The notes under the pieces: generated by a model | The model's input: only the letters and a program-made list of their open reading frames with translations | What the model was told of the DNA's origin: nothing | Databases searched by the model: none | Assembly (NCBI RefSeq): GCF_000716605.1 | Contig: NZ_JNXE01000007.1 | Span: 278,898 to 342,897, forward strand | DNA: 64,000 bases | DNA from: Streptomyces sp. NRRL F-525 | Lineage (GTDB): Bacteria; Actinomycetota; Actinomycetes; Streptomycetales; Streptomycetaceae | Reading direction: 5' to 3' | Shown: in pieces, positions 48,724-58,653 of the stretch | Numbering within the stretch: position 1 is the stretch's first letter | Layout: every line of letters begins with the position of its first letter | Translations under genes and position numbers: made by a program

Positions 48724-50973
48724 TCACTTCACCGGCGCCGCGATCGGCACGCCGAGCGGCCGGGCCAGGCCCGTCACGGCCTCGTCGAGGCGCTGCAGAT
48801 GCCGCAGCACGCGGTCGGTGACCCGGCCGTAGCGCGGGGTCCCCGGCGTCCCGGGCCGCAGCAGGGACGCGATGCTCGGCCCGGTCTCGATCTCGCCGAC
48901 GGCGTCCCCGTCGGAGACATGGGCGCCGATCACCCCGATGTTGTGCACGATCCGGCGCCCCGCCTCACGCAGCCGGGGATCGGCCGCGATCGACGGATGC
49001 GTGGGCAGCAGCTCGGCCGTCGCCGCGAGATACCGCGCGTGATAGGCACAGGTCTCCAGGAGCGCGACGACGTACCGTGCCGTGTCCCGGCGCGCCCGCA
49101 ACGGCGTGATCGGGTGCGTCAACGGCTGCGTGGACGCGCTCAGATCGGCCAGCGCCTGGTCCAAGTCCCGCGCCTTGTCGAGCAGTTCGGCCGCGGCCCC
49201 GCCGCTGAGCTGGTCGACGGCGGCCTCGGTGACGTCTGTGAGCCGCGCCAGCACGGTGCCGAGCAGTTCGTTCGTACGGCGGTCCGTGTGCACCGGCAGC
49301 ACCAGCGCCGCCGCGACCACCCCGCAGGCCGCGCCGAGCGCCGTCTCCTCGATCCGCAGCAGCAGCACCGACGCGCTGTAGGTGTGCAGGAGCGTGTAGA
49401 GCAGGCCCAGCATCGCGGTGACGAAGAAGGACATCAGGGTGTACGAGAGCGGTGCCGTGTAGAACATCGCGAAGATGAACAGCAGCACCAGCGCGAACGC
49501 CGTCCAGGTGTGGTGCCCGACCAGGCCCGCGAGACCGATACCGGCGATGACACCCAGGACCGTGCCCAGCAGCCGCCGGTAGCCCTTGACGAGGATCTCG
49601 CCCGTGGACGAGGTGTTGATGAAGACGATCCAGCAGGTCAGCACCGCCCAGTACCAGCGCTGACTGGACAGGAACTCGCCCCCGATGATCGCCAGCGACG
49701 ACCCCACCGCCACCTGCACGGCCGCTCGCGTGGTCGGCCGCCGCAGGCCCGTGCGCTCCGCGTCCTCCTGCTCGGCCTCCTCGCTGCCCGCGATGGCGAC
49801 GTCCTCAGCGTCCAGCTCCTCGCGCGAGCGGGTCGTCGCGGGCGTGTCCTCCGACTCGTCCTGCGGCCCGTCCACCGCGATCCGCAGCCCCAGCACCGCG
49901 CGCCCTGCCTCACCGATGCCCCGGAACACGTCCTGGACGGCGTCCGAGGCGGGCGGCAGGTTCTCCTCCTCGCGGTAGCCCAGCAGCCGGTTGCGCACAT
50001 GCGCCAGCCCCGTGCCCGAGTCCGTGCCCGCGGGCCGCAGGACGAGCAGCCGCAGTGCCTCAAGGTCGCGGCGCAGCGTGTCGGTCGCCTCGTCCCGCTG
50101 GGGCAGCAGGTCACCGGCGGGCACGGGCGCGCCCGGCAGATGCAGGGTCAGGGTGTGGCCCCGCTCGGCGCTGCGGGCGGTCAGCAGCAGGAGGCCGAGC
50201 CGTTCGGCGGCGACCTCGGCGTCGGCGATACGGCGCTGCACGAGCCGTGCCACCGTCTCGTCGGAGGTCCCGTCCTCCAGCCGGCCCTGGATCAGCAGTG
50301 CCGTCTCGTGCAGCCGCGCGGTGCCCTCGCGTACGTCGGCGAGGGCCTTCTCCATGTCGTCGGGACCGGCGTCGAGCAACGCGATCTGCGCGGTCACGAG
50401 CTGGGCGAACCGCGCCCGGAACGCCCGCCGCAGCCGGTCCAGCGTCCCGGCGGGCGTCTCCGGCACCAGCGCGAACCGCACCAGCGCGCTGCACACGAAG
50501 GCGACGCCGAGCACGCCGTAGAGCCGCGGCAGTGCGGAGACGGTCGCGCCGACGAACAGGGACAGGAAGTAGATCTGGAAGCCGATCAGGCCGAGGGCCG
50601 TGCCGCGGTCGCCGAAGCGGCGGCTGTAGACCGCGCCGAAGATCAGCAGGACGAAGAAGACGTCACCGGCGACCACCCGCGAGTTCAGCAGCGCGCTCAG
50701 CGACACCGAGGCCAGCGCCACCGGCAGACCCAGCGCGAGCGTCACCGCCTGCTGGGCGCGCTGCTTCTCTCGGATGGCGAACGTGGAGACCATCGCCGCC
50801 ATCGCCCCGGCGACCAGATGCGGCACCGAGGCCCGCGCCAGGGAGAGCACGGTGAGCGTGAGGGCGATCGAGGCCACCGTCCGCAGCCCGGCCGTCAGCC
50901 GCAGCAGTCCGGGATCGGACGCCGCGACGCGATACCGAACCCGTGCCCACGCCGCCCGTCCCACTGCCCTCAC
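48724..50973 (-). CDS. FUSC-family membrane protein (aromatic-acid exporter-like)
   Basis: A 749-residue protein in two halves, each with ~6 hydrophobic helices: the first in residues ~30-190, the second near ~440-590 (WYWAVLTCWIVFINT, GTVLGVIAGIGLAGLVG), joined by a long cytoplasmic helical region. This matches FUSC/YccS-type proteins, related to AaeB exporters of aromatic acids. The GTG at 50973 has GGAGAG upstream. It follows the NADH dehydrogenase gene by 47 bp and precedes the 59-residue gene. The substrate is unknown. Confidence 0.87.
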   Translation of the reverse strand: MRAVGRAAWARVRYRVAASDPGLLRLTAGLRTVASIALTLTVLSLARASVPHLVAGAMAAMVSTFAIREKQRAQQAVTLALGLPVALASVSLSALLNSRVVAGDVFFVLLIFGAVYSRRFGDRGTALGLIGFQIYFLSLFVGATVSALPRLYGVLGVAFVCSALVRFALVPETPAGTLDRLRRAFRARFAQLVTAQIALLDAGPDDMEKALADVREGTARLHETALLIQGRLEDGTSDETVARLVQRRIADAEVAAERLGLLLLTARSAERGHTLTLHLPGAPVPAGDLLPQRDEATDTLRRDLEALRLLVLRPAGTDSGTGLAHVRNRLLGYREEENLPPASDAVQDVFRGIGEAGRAVLGLRIAVDGPQDESEDTPATTRSREELDAEDVAIAGSEEAEQEDAERTGLRRPTTRAAVQVAVGSSLAIIGGEFLSSQRWYWAVLTCWIVFINTSSTGEILVKGYRRLLGTVLGVIAGIGLAGLVGHHTWTAFALVLLFIFAMFYTAPLSYTLMSFFVTAMLGLLYTLLHTYSASVLLLRIEETALGAACGVVAAALVLPVHTDRRTNELLGTVLARLTDVTEAAVDQLSGGAAAELLDKARDLDQALADLSASTQPLTHPITPLRARRDTARYVVALLETCAYHARYLAATAELLPTHPSIAADPRLREAGRRIVHNIGVIGAHVSDGDAVGEIETGPSIASLLRPGTPGTPRYGRVTDRVLRHLQRLDEAVTGLARPLGVPIAAPVK

Positions 50974-51020
50974 GCCGCCGTACTCTCCCCAGGTTCACAT
51001 CAAGATCCGTCACACCGATG

Positions 51021-52397
51021 CTACGGCTCCTGGGTGCCGGACCCTTCGACGCGTTCCCGTACCTGCTCCGCCGACAGATACGAGTCGGTGTACTCGAAGT
51101 CCTTCAGCGTGGCCGGTTTGCGGGCCTGGAAGCCGGTGCGCACGAAGTCGTCGCCGGCCAGCGCGTTCAGCGTCCAGTTGGTCGCGACGCGGACCTTGGC
51201 GACGTTCGTGCGCAGCGCCGACCAGTGGTAGCCGCGGGCCACGACCTGGGCGGGGAAACCGCGCAGTTCGATGCCGAGCGGCTTGGACACCGCGTCCTTG
51301 CCGCCGAGGTCCACGACCAGCCCGAGGTCCTTGTGGACGTACTTCTTCAGGGGCTGGTTGCGCAGGGTCGCGATCACGTTCTCCGCGACCACCTTGCCCT
51401 GCCGCATGGCGTGCTGCGCGGTCGGCGGGCAGATCGCGCCGTCCCCGCCCTTGGCCTCGTCCGGCACCGCGCCCGCGTCACCGAGCGCGAACACCCCGTC
51501 GTGGCCGGGGAGGTTCATGTCGGCGGTGACCGCGAGCCGTCCCCGTACCGTCTCCGCGCCCAGCGTGGCGATGAGCGGGCTGGCGACCACACCGGCCGTC
51601 CAGATCAGCGTGCGGGTCGGCACCACCCGGCCGTCGGTGAAGGTCACCTCCTCCGGGCCCGCCTTGGCGATCGAGACGCCCAGGGAGATGTCGATACCGC
51701 GCCGGGTGAGGATCTCCTGCGCACTCTTGCCGAGCTTGTCGCCCAGTTCGGGCATCAGCTTCGGCGCGATGTCGATGAGGTGCCACTTGATCAGACCCGG
51801 GTCGATCCGCGGGTAGCGCTTGACCGCGGCGTGCGTCAGCTTCTGCAGACAGGCGGCCGTCTCGGTACCGGCGTAACCGCCGCCCACCACCACGAACTGC
51901 AGCCGCGACGCCTTCTCCGCCGGGTCGTCGCTCGCGTCCGCGAGGTCCAGCTGCGTGATCACGTGGTCGCGGATGTACGCGGCCTCCGCGAGGGTCTTCA
52001 TCCCGAAGGCGTGATCCGTCAGCCCGGGGATGTCGAAAGTGCGGGTGATGCTGCCGGGGGACAGCACGATGTAGTCGTAGGGCTCGTTCACGATCTCGTC
52101 GTTGATCGTGCGGATCACACAGACCTTGGCCTTGATGTCCACACCGATCGCGCCGCCCGGGATGATCCGCGTGCGGTACTTCTTGCTGCGGCGCAGCGAG
52201 ACGGCGATCGACTGCGGGGTCAGGACGCCGGAGGCGACCTGGGGCAGCAGGGGCAGATAGAGCTGGTAGGAGAACGGCGTCACCAGCGTGACGTCGGCTT
52301 CCTCCGGGGTCAGTTTCCTCTCCAGGCGGCGAACGCACTCCACTCCTGCGAAGCCTGCGCCAACCACCAGGATCCTCGGTCGTGTCACGGTGTTCAT
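51021..52397 (-). CDS. Type II NADH dehydrogenase-like flavoprotein
   Basis: A 458-residue two-dinucleotide-fold oxidoreductase. FAD motif ILVVGAGFAGVECVRRLERK, NADH motif FVVVGGGYAGTETAACLQKL and the C-terminal GVFALGDAGAVPD match NDH-2 enzymes, which pass electrons from NADH to menaquinone without pumping protons. ATG 52397 has AGAAGGG upstream; the longer frame to 52580 is not conserved. It is the first gene of a leftward unit with the FUSC protein. Confidence 0.9.
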   Translation of the reverse strand: MNTVTRPRILVVGAGFAGVECVRRLERKLTPEEADVTLVTPFSYQLYLPLLPQVASGVLTPQSIAVSLRRSKKYRTRIIPGGAIGVDIKAKVCVIRTINDEIVNEPYDYIVLSPGSITRTFDIPGLTDHAFGMKTLAEAAYIRDHVITQLDLADASDDPAEKASRLQFVVVGGGYAGTETAACLQKLTHAAVKRYPRIDPGLIKWHLIDIAPKLMPELGDKLGKSAQEILTRRGIDISLGVSIAKAGPEEVTFTDGRVVPTRTLIWTAGVVASPLIATLGAETVRGRLAVTADMNLPGHDGVFALGDAGAVPDEAKGGDGAICPPTAQHAMRQGKVVAENVIATLRNQPLKKYVHKDLGLVVDLGGKDAVSKPLGIELRGFPAQVVARGYHWSALRTNVAKVRVATNWTLNALAGDDFVRTGFQARKPATLKDFEYTDSYLSAEQVRERVEGSGTQEP

Positions 52398-52645
52398 CCC
52401 TTCTGCGGCTCCAGGCGGTCTGCCTCGACGCCGTACGCCTGCCCCTGGATCGCTGCCTCGCACCACATCGATCCCACCGTGCCGGGAGCCGTTCCGCCAG
52501 CTGAGCGCGGCAGGCAGACGAACGCGTGGGCACCAGCATGCCCCGCCGAGGCCGTCCGTACGCCGCGGACGTGTGAACAAATGGCGTACCCGAATGACCT
52601 TCGACCCGCCTCTCGGCGATCGCTCCTGACCGTAGAGTGCACGCC

Positions 52646-53470
52646 ATGTCGCACACTCAGCCCGAGCCGGGGTCAGGCTTCCGCACCCAGAACATCGACG
52701 CCGGCAACGTGACGCGGCTGGTGGCCGCGCTCGACATCCAGGAAGCCAATCCAGGCGTACGGCGACTGCGCGCGTGGGCCCACGAGGCCCTCGCCCCGGG
52801 CAGCGGGGAACATGCCCTCGACGTCGGGGCCGGCACCGGCTCGACCACCCGTGAACTGGCCGCGGCCGTCGGCTCGAACGGCTCGGCGCTCGGCGTCGAA
52901 CCCAACCCCGGGCTGCGCGCCATCGCCGAGGAACGCGCCGCGTCGGCCGGGAACCCGGCCCGCTTCACCGACGGCGACGCGCTGTCCCTGCCGGTGCCCG
53001 ACGCCTCCGCGGACGTCGTCTGGTGCGAACGGGTGCTCCAGCACCTCGCGGAACCCGACAAGGCCGTCGCCGAGATCGCCCGCGTGCTGCGCCCCGGCGG
53101 GCGCGTGGCCCTCCTGGACACCGACTGGGCGACCACGATCCTGCACCCGGGCGACCCCGAGGTCACGGCCGCGTTCACCTCCGGGGCCCTCACCGGCGCC
53201 GCCAACCCCTATTCGGGCCGCCGGCTCGTCGGCCAGCTCAGCGCCGCCGGACTCGTCGTCGACGACCGCGGCTCGCAGGCGCTGCTCCAGGACCACCGGT
53301 CGGTGGCCTGGCCGCTGATCCGCATGCTCGGGGAGTCCGCGGTCCGCCGGGGCGCCCTGACCGAGGCCCAGCGCGACCGCGCCTACACCGACCTCTCCGA
53401 GGCCGCGGAGCGCGGCGCGCTGCACATGTCCGTGACGATGTTCGCGGTCGTGGCCCACCGCCCGGAGTGA
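52646..53470 (+). CDS. Class I SAM-dependent methyltransferase
   Basis: A 274-residue methyltransferase. Motif I is ALDVGAGTGSTTRELAAAV, the acidic second strand is GVEPNPGLRAIAEERA and the region DASADVVWCERVLQHLAEPD is motif IV. It resembles UbiE-type methyltransferases; the substrate is unknown. ATG 52646 lacks a clear ribosome binding site, and a TAGAGT -10-like box ends eight bases before it, which suggests a leaderless mRNA. Confidence 0.9.
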   Translation: MSHTQPEPGSGFRTQNIDAGNVTRLVAALDIQEANPGVRRLRAWAHEALAPGSGEHALDVGAGTGSTTRELAAAVGSNGSALGVEPNPGLRAIAEERAASAGNPARFTDGDALSLPVPDASADVVWCERVLQHLAEPDKAVAEIARVLRPGGRVALLDTDWATTILHPGDPEVTAAFTSGALTGAANPYSGRRLVGQLSAAGLVVDDRGSQALLQDHRSVAWPLIRMLGESAVRRGALTEAQRDRAYTDLSEAAERGALHMSVTMFAVVAHRPE

Positions 53471-53486
53471 TCCCCGGCCGGTGACG

Positions 53487-55391
53487 TCAGCGGAACACGT
53501 TGTCCGCGTCGTCCCAGCCCGCGAGCTGTTCCTCCGCCAACTGCTGCGGGGCACGCGCGCGTGCCTGGTACATCGCGTCGATCTCGAACGCGTAGTGCCG
53601 CACGATCGCGTCCCTGCGCAGCTTCATCGACGGCGTCAGCAGCCCGCCCGCGACATCGAACGGCTGCGGGAGCACCCGGAACACCCGGATCGACTCGGCG
53701 CGCCCCACAGGGCTGTTGGCGGCCGCCACGGCCCGCGTGATCTCCTCCCGCAGCGCGTTCTCCTCCCGCGCCTCCCGGCCCCGCGCGTCGCTCTGCAGCG
53801 CGAGACCGGCCCGCCAGTGCGCCACGAACTCCGGGTCCAGCGTGAGCAGCGCCCCCACGCACGGACGGTCGTCACCCACGACCACCGCCTGATGGATCAG
53901 CGGATGCATCCGCAGCCGGTTCTCCAGCGCGGCCGGCGCGACGCTCTTGCCGCTGCTGGTGATGATGATGTCCTTCTTGCGGCCGGTGATCGTCAGGTAC
54001 CCCTCGGTGTCCAGCCGCCCGATGTCCCCGGTGGCCAGCCACCCCGCGTGCATCGCGGCCCGGGTCGCCCGCTCGTCGTTGATGTAGCCCTGGAACACCG
54101 AGGGCCCGTGCACCAGGATCTCCCCGTCCTCCGCGACCCGGATCTCCGTGCCCGGCAGCGCCTGCCCCACCGTGCCGATCTTCTCCCGGCCCAGCGGCTG
54201 CATCGTGATCCCGCCGGCGGTCTCCGTCAGCCCGTAACCGTCGTGCACGAGAATGCCGATGCCCGAGTAGAACAAGGACAGTTCACGGTTCAGGGGTGAG
54301 CCGCCCGACGTCGCGCGGACCACCCGGCCGCCCAGCGCCGACCGAAGCTTGCGGTACACCGTCCGCTCGAACACGGCGTGCTGGAGCCGCAGATCGAAGG
54401 CGGGACCCGAGCCCCGGCCGAGTCTCTGTCTCTCCTCGGCCGCGGCGAACTCCCGCGCGGTCGACGCGGCCCGCTCGAACAGGGCGCCGCGGCCCGTCTG
54501 TTGGGCCGTACGGAGAAAGTTCTTGTAGATCTTCTCGAAGATCGACGGCACCGCGTACAGGTACGTGGGCCGGAACGTGCGCAGCGCCGACACCAGCGCC
54601 GCCTCGGTCATCTCCGGCTCGTGCGCCATCAGCCAGCCGCCGCGCATGCACAGCCCCTGGATCATCAGCCCGTACACGTGCGAGAACGGCAGGAAGGCCA
54701 GCACGGCCGGCTGTTCCCCCGGCGGGGCCGCCGTGTGCGACCAGCCCGAGAGCAGCGTGTCGCAGGGGCTGGCGAGACTGCGGTGGCTCAGCGCGCAGCC
54801 CATGGGGCGGCCCGAGGTGCCCGAGGTGTAGGCGATCACCGCGGTCGAGTCCGGCATCACGATCCGGCGCAGCGAGTCCACGGTGGTCTGCGGGATGTAC
54901 GTGCCCCGCTCCACGATCTGGGCCAGCGCCCCGGAGTCCAGCTGCCAGACGTGCCGCAGCAGCGGCAGCGCGGCACACACCGTGCCGACGGTCATGATGC
55001 CCTGCTCGTCCTCCACGACCACGGCCACACAGTTGGCGTCCCGCAGGATCCACTCGACCTGCTCCCGCGAGGACGTCGGATGCACCGGCACGACCTCGGC
55101 GCCGACCGCCCACAGGGCGTGGCTGAGCACGGTCCACTCGTAACGGGTACGGGCCATGATCGCGACCCGGCTGCCCGGCGATATCCCGGAGGCGATCAAC
55201 CCCTTTGCCAGATCGACGACTTCGTCCCGCAGCTCTACGGCCGTCACCTCCTCCCACTCCGTGGAGGACGGGTCCGCCTTGCGTGCGATCAGGGGCAGGG
55301 TGGGATGGAGGAGCGCGGTCTCGAAGATGCTGTCGGCGAGGCCGCCGTTGAAGGTGGAGGTGGGGGGTGGAGCGACGGCGAAGTCGCGCAT
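53487..55391 (-). CDS. Long-chain acyl-CoA synthetase (AMP-forming)
   Basis: A 634-residue adenylating enzyme. The P-loop reads AYTSGTSGRPMGCALSHRS, where the usual Lys after Pro is Met; GYGLTETAGGITM is the adenylate motif, GWLATGDIG the hinge motif and GRKKDIIITSSGKSVAPAAL carries the catalytic Lys. It activates long-chain fatty acids to CoA esters. ATG 55391 has AGGAG six bases upstream; an ATG at 55433 is the alternative. Divergent from the aminotransferase gene. Confidence 0.93.
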   Translation of the reverse strand: MRDFAVAPPPTSTFNGGLADSIFETALLHPTLPLIARKADPSSTEWEEVTAVELRDEVVDLAKGLIASGISPGSRVAIMARTRYEWTVLSHALWAVGAEVVPVHPTSSREQVEWILRDANCVAVVVEDEQGIMTVGTVCAALPLLRHVWQLDSGALAQIVERGTYIPQTTVDSLRRIVMPDSTAVIAYTSGTSGRPMGCALSHRSLASPCDTLLSGWSHTAAPPGEQPAVLAFLPFSHVYGLMIQGLCMRGGWLMAHEPEMTEAALVSALRTFRPTYLYAVPSIFEKIYKNFLRTAQQTGRGALFERAASTAREFAAAEERQRLGRGSGPAFDLRLQHAVFERTVYRKLRSALGGRVVRATSGGSPLNRELSLFYSGIGILVHDGYGLTETAGGITMQPLGREKIGTVGQALPGTEIRVAEDGEILVHGPSVFQGYINDERATRAAMHAGWLATGDIGRLDTEGYLTITGRKKDIIITSSGKSVAPAALENRLRMHPLIHQAVVVGDDRPCVGALLTLDPEFVAHWRAGLALQSDARGREAREENALREEITRAVAAANSPVGRAESIRVFRVLPQPFDVAGGLLTPSMKLRRDAIVRHYAFEIDAMYQARARAPQQLAEEQLAGWDDADNVFR

Positions 55392-55559
55392 GCGCTGCTC
55401 CTGGGTTGTACGGGGCGTGACTCTGCCGATCATTACTGTTATCGACGGTGCTCGAATGTAGCCCAGGTGTGAGCGTTTGGTGAGGGGAACCGGGAAGTGC
55501 CCTTGCGCAGTTTGATGGTTGAGTGGGACCGACCTGACAAAGCGGGGGGGTACGAGGAC

Positions 55560-56951
55560 ATGAACGCGGTGGATCTCGGCGAGTTGAGGGCGCGCGACTT
55601 CGGTTACCTGGACGCCGAAGGGCACACCTATCTCGACTACACGGGCGCCGGACTAGCCCCGGCCTCGCTGGTCCGGGCCAGCGCCGAGCGCATCACCGGA
55701 AGCGTCTTCGGCAACCCCCACTCGGAGAGCCCCGCCTCCCGCGCCTCCGGCGACCTGCTCGCCCGGGCCCGCGCCGCGGTGCTGCGCCACTTCCACGCGG
55801 ACCCGGCCGAGTACACGGTGGTGTTCACCGCGAACGCGACGGCCGCGCTGCGCCTGATCGGCGAGTCGTACCCGTTCGCCCCCGGCGGCCGGCTCGTGAT
55901 GCTCCTCGACAACCACAACTCCGTGAACGGATTACGGGAGTACGCGCGAGCGGGCGGCGCGAAGACCGAGTATGTCCCGGTCCACGGCCAGGAGTTGGCG
56001 ATCGACGAGGAGCGACTGCACACCGCGCTCACGGCCCGCAGACGCCGCCGCGGACGCGGACTCCTCGCGTACCCGGCACAGAGCAACTTCACCGGCGTAC
56101 GGCACTCCCTGGACTGGATCGCCACGGCCCACGAACACGGCTACGACGTCCTGTTGGACGCCGCCGCCTTCGTGCCGACCAACCCCCTCGACCTCTCCCG
56201 CCACCACCCGGACTTCACCGTGGTCAGCTGGTACAAGGTGTTCGGCTACCCCACCGGCATAGGCAGCCTCGTCGTCCGCCGCGAGGCCCTCGCCCGGCTG
56301 CGCCGCCCCTGGTTCTCCGGCGGCACCATCTACGCCGCGAGCGCCCAAGCCCAGTGGCACGTCCTCGCGGACGGCGAGGCGGCCTTCGAGGACGGCACCG
56401 TCAACTTCCTCTCCATACCCGACATCACGGCCGGCCTGGACTGGATCGACACCATCGGCATGGACCACGTCCACGACCACGTGACCCGCTTGACCGCCCA
56501 ACTCCTCGCGGGGGTAACCGAGTTACGCCACTCCGACGGCTCCCCGATGGCTCGGGTCTACGGCCCCACCGGCACCGGCCCCACCCGCGGCGGCACCGTC
56601 GCGCTCAACCTCCTCGACGCGGACGGCCGCGTGATCGACGAACGCGTCGTCTCCCAGGACAGCGCCGACCACCGCATCTCCCTCCGCTACGGCTGCTTCT
56701 GCAACCCCGGCGCGGGGGAGGCCGCGTTCGCTCTCCCGCTACGCAGCCTGCGCTCGGCGGCCCGCAAACCCCTGGGCTCCCTGGAGGAGTACCTGACCCT
56801 GCTGGGGCTGCCGTCGGCCGGTGCGGTCCGGGTCTCGGTGGGCGTCTCCTCGCAACCCAGGGACGTGGAAACGTTTCTGGAGTTCGTCGCGAACACGTAC
56901 CGGGACCGCGTGCCGACAGCGGCAGGCCTCGCGGACCGGGCAGGCTGCTGA
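55560..56951 (+). CDS. PLP aminotransferase class V, MoCo-sulfurase-like
   Basis: A 463-residue PLP enzyme. The PLP-binding Lys lies in VVSWYKVFGYPTGIGSLVVR, and YGCFCNPGAGE matches the GCFCNPG motif of the NifS-like domain of molybdenum-cofactor sulfurases, with the Cys that carries persulfide. The MOSC domain of full-length sulfurases is absent. The start is either ATG 55560 or GTG 55497; the former has ACGAGGAC upstream. It may release sulfur from cysteine for an unknown acceptor. Confidence 0.85.
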   Translation: MNAVDLGELRARDFGYLDAEGHTYLDYTGAGLAPASLVRASAERITGSVFGNPHSESPASRASGDLLARARAAVLRHFHADPAEYTVVFTANATAALRLIGESYPFAPGGRLVMLLDNHNSVNGLREYARAGGAKTEYVPVHGQELAIDEERLHTALTARRRRRGRGLLAYPAQSNFTGVRHSLDWIATAHEHGYDVLLDAAAFVPTNPLDLSRHHPDFTVVSWYKVFGYPTGIGSLVVRREALARLRRPWFSGGTIYAASAQAQWHVLADGEAAFEDGTVNFLSIPDITAGLDWIDTIGMDHVHDHVTRLTAQLLAGVTELRHSDGSPMARVYGPTGTGPTRGGTVALNLLDADGRVIDERVVSQDSADHRISLRYGCFCNPGAGEAAFALPLRSLRSAARKPLGSLEEYLTLLGLPSAGAVRVSVGVSSQPRDVETFLEFVANTYRDRVPTAAGLADRAGC

Positions 56952-56967
56952 CCGACGGGGTGGCGCC

Positions 56968-58641
56968 TCACCGCCCGGAGCGCGCAGCGGCCACCCCCTG
57001 ACGGCACTTGCGCACAAGCACCGCCCAGGTCGCCGCCAGGAACAGCACGGTGAACCCCGCGAGGATCAGCCAGCCGCGTCCCGCCGGATGCGTGAACGAG
57101 TCGCCGTAGGAGCGCAACAGGGGCGGTCCCGCAGGGGAGTTGCCGTCGCGCCACAGGCTCTCCAGGCCGATCGCGCTGCCCAGTGCCTCGAAGGCCCAGC
57201 GGTTGGTCATCGCCCAGCTGATCGCCTGCCCGGCCGACGCCATCCGGGGCACCGGCACGAACGCCCCCGAGAACAGCACCTGGGGGAAGCAGAGCAACGG
57301 CAGCATCAGGGTCGCCTGGCCCGGATCCGTGACGGCGGCAGAGGTGAGCAGCCCGAGGGCGAGCGCGGCGGCCGAGGCCAGCACGCTCGTGAGGAACAGC
57401 GAGGCGTACGTGTCCCAGCCCGCCGCCGGCAACCGGTCCAGCGCGCGCAGCACCGCCAGCAACAGCGCGTCCGCCGCGGCGAGTACCGGCAGGACGGTGG
57501 TCAACTTCGAGGCGACGTACGGTCCGATGCGCACACCCGCCAGCCACTCCCGCCGCAGTACCGCCAACTCCGTGCAGATCTGCAGCAGTCCGTACGTCAG
57601 CCCGAAGAAGAACGCCCCGAACGCGATCCAGAACATGATCATCGCCGTGGACCCCGGATCGGGCGCCGCCGGGTCGAACGCGCCCGCCCGGAACAGCACC
57701 GCGAACATCGCCACGATCATCACCGGCGACCCCACGAACACGGCGACCGACAGCCGGTTGTGCACCAACAGCGCTGTTGTACGACGGGTCAGCAGCGCCC
57801 ACTGGCGTACGGCGCCGACGCGGGGTGGGCGGTGCGCGACAGGTGCCGGGGCCGGTTTCGTACGCTGCACCGGGGCGGTGCGCTCGGCGCGCTTCCCTTC
57901 CGCCACCGCCGCGTACACGTCCTCCGCAGTCTCCGCCCCGAACGCCGCGAGCAGCGCTTCCGGCGCCCCCACGAACGCGACCGCTCCGCCCGGCGACAGG
58001 AACACGACCTGATCGCAGCGCGGCAGATCGGCCAGGACGTGGGTGGTGAGGACGACGGTGGTTCCGGACTCGGCGAGGGCGCGCAGGGTCGACAGCAGCG
58101 CGGCGCCGGTCACCGGATCGAGGCCGGAGGTGGGTTCGTCGAGGAAGAGCACCCGGGGGCGGGTGAGCAACTCGGCGGCGATACAAGCCCGTTTGCGCTC
58201 CCCGCCGCTCAGCGCCCGCACCGGTGTGTCCGCGCGCTGCGCGAGCCCGAGGACGTCCAACACCTCCGTCACCCGTGCCGCCACCGTCTCGCCCGGCATC
58301 CGCAGTCGTCCCGCGTACTCCAGCGTGCGCCGCAATGGCAGCTCGCGGTGGATCACGTCCTCCTGCGGCACGAACCCGAACTCCGGCCCCGGCGGGCCCG
58401 GTTGGGCTCCGTCGTGCAGGACGTCCCCCGAGGCCGGGGCCTGGAGTCCCGCGAGGGTCTGCAGCAGCACGGTCTTGCCCGCGCCGCTGCTCCCCGCGAT
58501 GACCGTCAGCCGCCCGGCCTCGACCTCCAAAGACACGTCGTCCAACACCTGCCCCGCGCCCCGCACTTCCTGCGTGACGGCCCGTAACTCCAGGTGCAGG
58601 CCGGTTACTTGCGCGGTATCAGGGGAAATCGGCGTCGGCAT
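56968..58641 (-). CDS. ABCG-like transporter: ATPase fused to ABC-2 permease
   Basis: A 557-residue half-transporter. The ATPase has Walker A GSSGAGKT at 50-57, signature LSGGERKR at 144-151 and Walker B RVLFLDEP at 163-170, with D-loop SGLD. Residues ~290-545 are a permease with six hydrophobic helices. Actinobacterial members of this type export lipids or drugs; dimerisation would make the full pump. It is convergent with the aminotransferase gene. No clear regulatory site was found. Confidence 0.92.
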   Translation of the reverse strand: MPTPISPDTAQVTGLHLELRAVTQEVRGAGQVLDDVSLEVEAGRLTVIAGSSGAGKTVLLQTLAGLQAPASGDVLHDGAQPGPPGPEFGFVPQEDVIHRELPLRRTLEYAGRLRMPGETVAARVTEVLDVLGLAQRADTPVRALSGGERKRACIAAELLTRPRVLFLDEPTSGLDPVTGAALLSTLRALAESGTTVVLTTHVLADLPRCDQVVFLSPGGAVAFVGAPEALLAAFGAETAEDVYAAVAEGKRAERTAPVQRTKPAPAPVAHRPPRVGAVRQWALLTRRTTALLVHNRLSVAVFVGSPVMIVAMFAVLFRAGAFDPAAPDPGSTAMIMFWIAFGAFFFGLTYGLLQICTELAVLRREWLAGVRIGPYVASKLTTVLPVLAAADALLLAVLRALDRLPAAGWDTYASLFLTSVLASAAALALGLLTSAAVTDPGQATLMLPLLCFPQVLFSGAFVPVPRMASAGQAISWAMTNRWAFEALGSAIGLESLWRDGNSPAGPPLLRSYGDSFTHPAGRGWLILAGFTVLFLAATWAVLVRKCRQGVAAARSGR

Positions 58642-58653
58642 GGGAGCAGCATG

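Noticed and set aside
48655..51231. Plus-strand ORF of 858 codons opposite the FUSC gene
   Set aside because: Gln/Arg/Gly-rich shadow without domains; FUSC on the minus strand has membrane helices and family blocks.
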